DNA from: Colocasia esculenta | Taxonomy: Eukaryota; Streptophyta; Magnoliopsida; Alismatales; Araceae | DNA: 64,000 bases | Reading direction: 5' to 3' | NCBI GenBank assembly: GCA_014218235.1 | Contig: CM024760.1 | Span: 70,124,961-70,188,960 of the forward strand | Shown here: positions 58,331 through 64,000 of the stretch, one piece after another | Position numbering within the stretch: position 1 is the stretch's first letter | How the letters are laid out: the number at the start of each line of letters is the position of its first letter | Translations under genes and position numbers: made by a program | The notes under the pieces: generated by a model | Told to the model about the DNA's origin: nothing | Databases searched by the model: none | The model's input: only the letters and a program-made list of their open reading frames with translations

Positions 58331-58778
58331 TGATGCGGGACAGAGAGAGCAGAGGGGTTAAGGATGGGAGAGAAAGGGGGGAAGGTCGCCGGAATCACAC
58401 CGGAGAGAGAGATAAGAGGTGGGAGTATAGGCTTCACACTTTCCCTTTCACAGGGACCACCTTGGGGCTTCTCACTCCGGAGCTTCACACCCAAACACAA
58501 ACTCCATTTTTGGAGACACATAAAACTCAATTTTTTTTTTCTTCTTCTTCTCTATTCCATTCTTTGGTTACAGGACTCTATATATAGAGTTTAAAACAAA
58601 GAGACTCTTCATATGAAAAGACACTTAATAAAGACCTTACTTAAGACTTAGGAAACTCAAAGGACTTACTTATTTTAATGACCCTAGAAATTTGTAAAGC
58701 CAAATAAGATTACAACCTTTGGTTCTTTTAATAGGCCATAATAAATACTTTGACTTAGCCATCCTTCATTTCCCATCA
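58331..58778 (-). mobile_element. 3' LTR of the compact element
   Basis: 448 bp, nearly identical to the other LTR (differences such as ACTCCGG/ACTCGAG and ACCCTAG/ACGCTAG). A short purine tract, AAGGGAGAA on the minus strand at 58779-58787, precedes it. It contains a TATATATAGAG at about 58577. Confidence 0.9.
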
Positions 58779-58803
58779 TTCTCCCTTGGTTCGAAAAAAC
58801 TCG

Positions 58804-61020
58804 TCATCGAGTTTTGAAGTGTGACAGTATCCCTAAGGAAATAAGGAGGATAGTAAATGCGAACAATGTCACGAAAGCCTCTCGAAGCCACGTGTAGAAC
58901 AGCGTTGCACGTCCATGTGAGTAATGTGCCGCAAGATCACTCCATATGTGGTCAAAGTCATGCAGCATGAATGCAACTGGATCATCCTTTGGCTCTTCAA
59001 CCACATCAAAATCCTGGAGAGTAAACTCGGAGTCAACCATAGCAATAGATGACGAACCAGCTGGACGATCTTCCGTGAACACACAATATGATATCGACTG
59101 AAGATCTAAAAGGGAGAACAACTCGGGGTCCCATGTGTCATCTATCTCAGACTCAATGCAAACAGTATTATCTGACACTAGGGATGAGGCCTCCGACAAC
59201 TTATTCTGTGGCGCCACTTGATTATTATGCAAGTCTTGCAACTCTGACTGTATCTCCATCTCCACCTCAGCTAATGTTGCATCAGACTCATCAATCACTA
59301 CTTGGTCTTGCTCTTCACATTTGACATCTAAGACGGGATCTGCTGCACAATCCGTCTTTTGCATTCTTGCAGCAAGTATATCACGTAACTCGCGAAGTTC
59401 ATTCTTGAAATTGATCCAAATAGGGTCTTCTGATAGCCTCCAACGTACGCTCGAACCTTCAGCAATCATCCCCTCCGTGGGGGTAGGGGCGCACTGGGGT
59501 GAGGACAAACTGATGCGGGACGGATTTGCAGGGGAGCAAAACTTTGTCCTGTAGGCCTGGCGGCCGACGTGCAGGGGTGAGTCGGGCAGAGGCGCTGCTT
59601 GGTGGTGACCGGCAGAAGGAGACTGGGGTGGTTCCTGCTGCTTGGGGCGTCCGGTGCAATGGTGAGGGCGATGGAGGGCCCACGGCGAGTCCCCATCGCG
59701 CACAGTGGCGGTACGGCGAGGTGGCGAGTGCCACGGACGTGCGCGGCGGGAGAAGTCTGCGAGCAGGGGCGAGGGCGAGTCCCCATCGTGGACAGCGGCG
59801 GCGCGGTGAGGTGGCGAGTGCCACTGGCGTGCGCGGCAGGAGACGTTTGCGAACAGGGGCGGGGGCGTGTAGCAGCGGGGATGGCGAGACCCGTCCCAAG
59901 ATGACCGGAGCGATGAGGCCGGAGCAGCCCAGCAGCCACGGACGCCCGACATGATGGAGGGCCGGGGGAAACGGGGGTCCGGCAGCTGGGGTGGAAATTG
60001 GCACGTCCGAGCGGAGGACCGAAGGGACCGGTGGCCTGGGAGCTCGACGCGACTGGGCGAAGGAGCGGCGGTGAGGGAGGCAGCCGGCTGGGGGTTCGCG
60101 AAGGCGTGGCGCCAGGTCCCGCGCGCGAAAGGTATTGGTGGGGCGCGATGGGCGCTGACGGGGCTTGCCTTGGGCCAGCGAGCACGAAGGAGGGCCGGGT
60201 CGAACCGGCCTGACCCGGTTCGCGGCCCACTTTTTATCCCCTTCCTCCCGTCGTGCAAAGAGAAGACAGGGAAAGGGGTGGGGAGCGGCTGGGGTGGAGC
60301 GGCTGCGGACGGTGGTGGCCGGCGCGGGAGGAGCCGGCGAAGGCGGCCAGAGCTCCGGCGCTCGCGGTGGTTGCCGGCGACGACGGACGGAGACCCAGGC
60401 GACGCGACAGAGGCGGAGCCGGCCGCGGGAAGGCGGAGCCGCCGGCGGGGACCGTCAAGCCGGCCACTGACCGCGGGGCCGACGGCGACCGCGGTGGATG
60501 GCGGGACCTCCGGCGGCGTCTCCTCCCACCTCCTCTTTTTTACCTTATGTATTTTCTGGCGATGGGTTGGGTCTGAGGGGGTGCGAGGGAGAGCAGCGAG
60601 GAGGAGGGGTGTCGCAGGGGAGGCGAAGCAGGGGGGTCTGCGCCGGAGGGGACGCGAGCAGGCGGAGAGGGCAGCGAGCAGGGGGGTCTGCATAGGGTGG
60701 TAGCGGGGGGGGGGGGGGGTTCCTGGGTCGGGAGAGAGGGCGCACGGGATGGGGGGGTTGTGCAGGGTGGTAGCGGGGCGTGGGGAGAGGAAGAACCGAG
60801 AGGGGGGTGCAGCTAGGCAAGGAGGACGGGGTGGGGTTCGCGAGCAGGGGGGGCGGTCGTGCCGGGGGAGAGAGATGGGGGGGGGGGTGCTGAGAGGGGG
60901 AAAACGCAGCAGCAGCGGGGAGGGAGGAGAAGCCACAACAGCGGGGATGGAGAACCGGCGCTGGGGAGGAAGAGATAACCAGGAAGAGAGAAAGGGATCG
61001 AAGGAATGCTCTGATACCAA
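58804..61020 (-). CDS. Long open frame filling the compact LTR element, 738 codons
   Basis: The frame is open from the PBS (61020) to a TAA-type stop at 58804. The first in-frame ATG is about codon 110, so the true start is uncertain. Codons 1 to about 515 are Pro/Ser/Arg-rich and come from very GC-rich DNA, with no domain I recognise. From about codon 520 the composition changes: an acidic region follows (NELRELRDILAARMQKTD, then LAEVEMEIQSELQDLHNN) and ends in a hydrophobic segment of about 20 residues (FVTLFAFTILLISLGILSHF) and KTR. That looks like a tail-anchor membrane segment. It may be a decayed gag or a captured host gene; I cannot tell which. The absence of stops over 2.2 kb is notable. 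Confidence 0.55.
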   Translation of the reverse strand: MVSEHSFDPFLSSWLSLPPQRRFSIPAVVASPPSPLLLRFPPLSTPPPISLPRHDRPPCSRTPPRPPCLAAPPSRFFLSPRPATTLHNPPIPCALSPDPGTPPPPRYHPMQTPLLAALSACSRPLRRRPPCFASPATPLLLAALPRTPSDPTHRQKIHKVKKRRWEETPPEVPPSTAVAVGPAVSGRLDGPRRRLRLPAAGSASVASPGSPSVVAGNHRERRSSGRLRRLLPRRPPPSAAAPPQPLPTPFPVFSLHDGRKGIKSGPRTGSGRFDPALLRARWPKASPVSAHRAPPIPFARGTWRHAFANPQPAASLTAAPSPSRVELPGHRSLRSSARTCQFPPQLPDPRFPRPSIMSGVRGCWAAPASSLRSSWDGSRHPRCYTPPPLFANVSCRARQWHSPPHRAAAVHDGDSPSPLLADFSRRARPWHSPPRRTATVRDGDSPWALHRPHHCTGRPKQQEPPQSPSAGHHQAAPLPDSPLHVGRQAYRTKFCSPANPSRISLSSPQCAPTPTEGMIAEGSSVRWRLSEDPIWINFKNELRELRDILAARMQKTDCAADPVLDVKCEEQDQVVIDESDATLAEVEMEIQSELQDLHNNQVAPQNKLSEASSLVSDNTVCIESEIDDTWDPELFSLLDLQSISYCVFTEDRPAGSSSIAMVDSEFTLQDFDVVEEPKDDPVAFMLHDFDHIWSDLAAHYSHGRATLFYTWLREAFVTLFAFTILLISLGILSHFKTR
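61008..61019 (-). other. Primer-binding site of the compact element
   Basis: TGGTATCAGAGC on the minus strand, four bases inside the 5' LTR: the usual initiator tRNA-Met site. Confidence 0.9.
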
Positions 61021-61023
61021 AAC

Positions 61024-61470
61024 TGATGCGGGACAGAGAGAGCAGAGGGGTTAAGGATGGGAGAGAAAGGGGGGAAGGTCGCCGGAATTACACCGGAGAG
61101 AGGATAAGAGGTGGGAGTGTAGGCTTCACACCTTCCCTTTCACAGGGACCACCTTGGGGCTTCTCACTCGAGAGCTTCACACCCAAACACAAACTCCATT
61201 TTTGGAGACACATAAAACTCAATTTTTTTTTTCTTCTTCTTCTCTATTCCATTCTTTGGTTACAGGACTCTATATATAGAGTTTAAAACAAAGAGACTCT
61301 TCATATGAAAAGACACTTAATAAAGACCTTACTTAAGACTTAGGAAACTCAAAGGACTTACTTATTTTAATGACGCTAGAAATTTGTAAAGCCAAATAAG
61401 ATTACAACCTTTGGTTCTTTTAATAGGCCATAATAAATACTTTGACTTAGCCATCCTTCATTTCCCATCA
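61024..61470 (-). mobile_element. 5' LTR of the compact element
   Basis: 447 bp; on the minus strand it runs TGATGGGAAATG to GTCCCGCATCA and is followed by the PBS. Confidence 0.9.
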
Positions 61471-61475
61471 GCATG

Positions 61476-62005
61476 CCTCCAACTTTCTAGCTTAACATTT
61501 AAATCATCAATACTCTCATCAATTAAGACAATATCATTTGCAAATAGCATACACCAAGGGATATCATCATGCAAATGTTTTGTTACTTCATCTATAACCA
61601 GATCAAAGAGATACGAACTTAGGGCAGAACCTTGATGCAAACCTATAGTGACTGAAAATTCACAAGTCTCTCCAGCAATAGTTCTCACACTAGTAGTAGC
61701 ACCCTCGTACATATCCTGAATCAAGTCAACATATCCTTGAGAGACTCCCTTCTTTGTTAATGCCCACCAAATCAAGTCTCTCGGTACTCGATCAAACGCC
61801 TTCTCCAAATCAAGAAAAATCATATATAAATCTCTTCTCATCTCTCTATACTTCTCCATTAACTGTCGCAATAAGAAAATAACTTCTATAGTAGATCTAT
61901 TATTGTGGATACAAGACACAAAACCCTTGACTATACACAATTGTTTCCCTAGGACAACACTAGTCCAATCTCGTATCCGAGGATGAGACAACTCACACAC
62001 ACACA
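61476..62005 (-). pseudogene. RTE LINE reverse transcriptase core
   Basis: The minus strand encodes the fingers and palm of an RTE-type RT: NRSTIEVIFLLRQLMEKYRE, MIFLDLEKAFDRVPRDLIWW, GVSQGYVDLIQDMYEGATTS and VTIGLHQGSALSSYLFDLVI. The catalytic box reads CMLFANDIVLIDE: the family has FADD, so the first Asp is now Asn (codon at 61536-61538), which should abolish activity. Upstream (5') sequence is lost; the endonuclease domain is absent. Confidence 0.85.
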
Positions 62006-62589
62006 CTTATCTTGTTTGCCAAGCACAAGACAACCAAAACCCACCATTGACAATGCACAAACACAACATCAACACTCTAAACACCCACGTGCTCACAAGT
62101 TGAGCACACACATAATAAACCTAAGTTCAGATTAATACATGAAATCCAAACATGGACAAAGCGAAATAAACATCTAAAATGTACTTTTCCCTTGTCAAAG
62201 AATAAGCATTTGTGTTGTCACTACACAACATAGCCAATGAAGCGTAGGCTGATGTAGATTCACGTCCTGAGAGCATGCACACCATTTGGAACACTTGTTG
62301 CACGTTCCCTTCACGATCAACACTCTTTAGGATGCCACAAATACCATGTGCACGCTCTAGAATCGATCAAGATGCTTATGCACCTTCAAGGCATAAACCA
62401 GGCTCCACCAAGGCAAAGATCCAATCTTTTTAACTTTAGGACACGAACGTCCAGTATATGTCTTCTCAAAGTCATGCGAAACACTTATATTTATAGCCTT
62501 ACAAACTTCCCTTGAGTTTTAGAAAGAATCCATGTTGATTCAGACTCAAAATGGAAAGTTCGAGTTCAATACAGCCGTAGTCGGCCAAT

Positions 62590-62825
62590 CAGAATGTCCG
62601 GTTGGGTCAACTGGTTTGCCTGTCTTTCCCAGATCTGAAGTTATTGGGAAAATCGGTCGACCAAACAGTTTTCGGTTGACTGGAATCTACATCTTGTTCA
62701 ATCTGCTGCTCCCTGCAAAATCCGGTTGACCAGTGTCTTTGGGTCAGTTGACTTGTCCCTTGTTTATTGTCTTCTTGCAGTGATTTGACCAGTCAAACAT
62801 CCGGCCTTGGACATCCAACCTTTAT
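62590..62825. repeat. GGTTGACC / GTCAACTGG motif cluster in the SIRE-like LTR
   Basis: About seven copies of GTCGACC, GTTGACCAG, GGTCAACTGG or TGACCAGTCAA in about 235 bp. It corresponds in LTR position to the TGTCGACA cluster at 46551-46806. Confidence 0.6.
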
Positions 62826-63019
62826 ACCATTGTGACACAAATGTAGGCATTTTAGCCTATCTTCTCACACTCGAATAAACACGTTAGACCCTCAATATAA
62901 ATATGAAAGATCAAACTCATAAGGTCTTAACCATGATAGTCAAAGCATCAAATACACATCCAAAACTCATCAACACATACATAGTGTTTTGTGATAATCA
63001 AAATCTACGTAATATATCA

Positions 63020-63470
63020 ATCTCCCTTTTTTTAATGATGATAAACATTTTATTTTTGCATTTTTCACTATTCATCTTTTTACAACCACACATAAGCACA
63101 CACGTATATTAAGTCAAAACATGCATAAAAATATACTACATATTTCTTTCTCTTTGACATCATCAAAAAGGCGGGACTAGGATAGCAAATATGCAATAAA
63201 CTCAAAGCATAGACGTGCCATGAAGTGCGCACTAGAGAGGATGTGCACTCTCTAAGAGAAATCTAAGTTGGTCCATGTATATAGACAAATTCTCAAGAGA
63301 CACTCAAAATTAAATTCCCTTTAAGTGATTGTGACGTAAACATGAGTAATGAGTATCAAATACTCGGATACATGGACCTTTTAAACAGGGTTTGTCGGAT
63401 CAAAATTGGGGGAAGAATCGGAAAGATCCTGATTCGCCTCGATTACCCCTGATCGGCCCTATTCGAACCA
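63020..63470. other. Unresolved sequence, perhaps the decayed internal end of the SIRE-like element
   Basis: It starts with a polypurine-like tract on the minus strand (63021-63034). A second, similar stretch lies in the plus direction at 63154-63178 (ACATCATCAAAAAGGCGGGA). No coding domain is visible. Confidence 0.3.
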
Positions 63471-63479
63471 ATTCACATG

Positions 63480-63655
63480 GGTACATATATACATATATAT
63501 TACAAATACATATATATCATATGATATATATTACATATATCATATTGGAGATACATTAATATTGATTAAATACATATATGTATATCATATTTATAATAAA
63601 TAATATATATTACAAATATGATATATATATATTGTCATAATATATATATATATAT

Positions 63656-63689
<34 letters not shown>

Positions 63690-63700
63690 ATAAAGGGAAT
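63480..63700. repeat. AT microsatellite
   Basis: Long (AT)n with short interruptions. On both sides lie GATTCG-type repeats (for example 63430-63475 and 63715-63770). To 64000 I see no gene. Confidence 0.85.
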
Positions 63701-64000
63701 CGACTGAGTCGGATGAACTGATTCGTACTAATTCAAGGGAATCAGGCCGATTCGTCCCGATTCAGCAAACCATGCTTTCAAGTAACAAGAAAAGATGTTC
63801 TTAGCCCCACACGTATATAATAGATCCTCGATTTTGGTAGCTATTACTTTGTCCTTTTTTTTCATATTTCATGTCATTTTTTTCTTTTTACATTTAGAGA
63901 TTTTCTTGTTGCTTAATGCGAAACTCCTCACTTATTCAGTGGAGAGATCCGGTTACTAAACTTAATTATCCTTTTTCATTCACTATGGAATAGGTACCTT

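Larger units (their letters stand above)
58331..61470 (-). mobile_element. Compact non-autonomous LTR retrotransposon
   Basis: Two LTRs of 447-448 bp (58331-58778 and 61024-61470) begin TGATGCGGGACAG and end CCCATCA on the plus strand. A perfect TSD GCATG lies at 58326-58330 and 61471-61475. The PBS is at 61008-61019, so the element is on the minus strand. The internal region is only 2245 bp and has no gag, protease, RT or integrase that I can recognise; it holds one long open frame. It must be moved by the enzymes of another element. Confidence 0.9.
57600..62005 (-). mobile_element. RTE-type LINE, 5' truncated, split by an LTR element
   Basis: Minus strand. The 3' end has the plant RTE signature CCGACCCCAAATAATGGGAT followed by a (TGA)n-type tail, seen as ATCATCATCATCATC at 57600-57615. 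RT starts near 62000 and its coding region is cut between 58325 and 61476 by the element 58331-61470. The flanks CACACTATCTTGT (before 57592) and CACACTTATCTTGT (around 62000-62014) suggest an imperfect TSD. Confidence 0.8.
57299..63019 (-). mobile_element. SIRE-like copia LTR split by an RTE LINE
   Basis: The left border is TGTTGGG at 57299. The right border is ATATATCA at 63019, directly followed (minus strand) by a polypurine tract AAAAAAAGGGAGA, as in the CATCATTAAAAAAAGGGAG ends of SIRE elements. GCACAGCGGAATG and the CACAGTGCACAG segment match the LTR at 43304. Without the LINE it is about 1.3 kb, close to the 1.46 kb of that copy. The internal region would lie to the right of 63019 but is not recognisable. 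The window holds no second LTR. Confidence 0.5.

Noticed and set aside
59526..60703. Several plus-strand Gly/Arg-rich frames of 100-250 aa
   Set aside because: They lie opposite the long minus-strand frame of the compact LTR element, in GC-rich DNA with few stops in any frame.
57294..63024. A TSD for the SIRE-like LTR
   Set aside because: TTTGA before 57299 is not found after 63019; it is probably one LTR of a longer element, so no TSD is expected on the inner side.

Overview
This window is nuclear DNA of a flowering plant with a large, repeat-rich genome. A commelinid-type monocot is my guess, because the one host gene is very GC-rich at its 5' end and AT-rich at its 3' end. The species cannot be read from the sequence. 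I found one host gene, a pentatricopeptide-repeat (PPR) gene of the DYW class at 52851-55092. Almost everything else is transposable elements nested in one another, and I could fix many of their borders by terminal motifs and target-site duplications (TSDs). I saw no rRNA, tRNA, CRISPR or bacterial-type operon.

Left part (1-35326). A gypsy LTR fragment (1-998) is followed by a decayed L1-type LINE on the minus strand (poly-T at 1321; ORF1, endonuclease, reverse transcriptase, RNase H). It is cut at 7110 by the LTR end of a minus-strand chromodomain gypsy element (7111-12599) that has lost everything upstream of mid-RT. At 12600 a related LTR begins in the opposite direction (12600-15858, resuming 30640-31756). 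Inside that LTR sits a solo LTR (15859-30634, TSD GTGAA). Inside the solo LTR sits a full Tekay-like gypsy element (16165-27622, TSD CACAA, LTRs of 3.3 kb). A solo LTR of this same family lies at 31774-35073 (TSD CTTTC).

Middle part (35327-52783). This is a large Mutator-like element (MULE) with terminal inverted repeats (TIRs) of roughly 0.75 kb. It carries two divergent genes: a MULE transposase on the minus strand, and on the plus strand a gene with an N-terminal DUF1985-like domain, a coiled coil, a basic stretch and a C-terminal Ulp1/C48 cysteine protease domain. Its non-coding parts are packed with one short motif, TTACAG/CTGTAA, more than 60 times. Each TIR also carries a copy of the same small TATA-driven reading frame. 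This layout resembles the VANDAL anti-silencing systems of Arabidopsis and is the best candidate here for an undescribed system. The MULE was later hit by a copia-like solo LTR (43304-47085, TSD TGAAT, itself hit by a gypsy solo LTR with TSD ACGAC) and by another solo LTR (47121-50404, TSD TTTTC).

Right part (52784-64000). The PPR gene starts only 68 bp from the MULE end and has two single-base frameshifts. After about 2 kb without a gene come a tiny LINE-like insertion and a possible MITE. A SIRE-like copia LTR (57299-63019) follows. It contains an RTE-type LINE (57600-62005), which in turn contains a compact LTR element (58331-61470, TSD GCATG) with no gag-pol and one long reading frame ending in a predicted membrane segment. 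The window ends in AT-repeat DNA.
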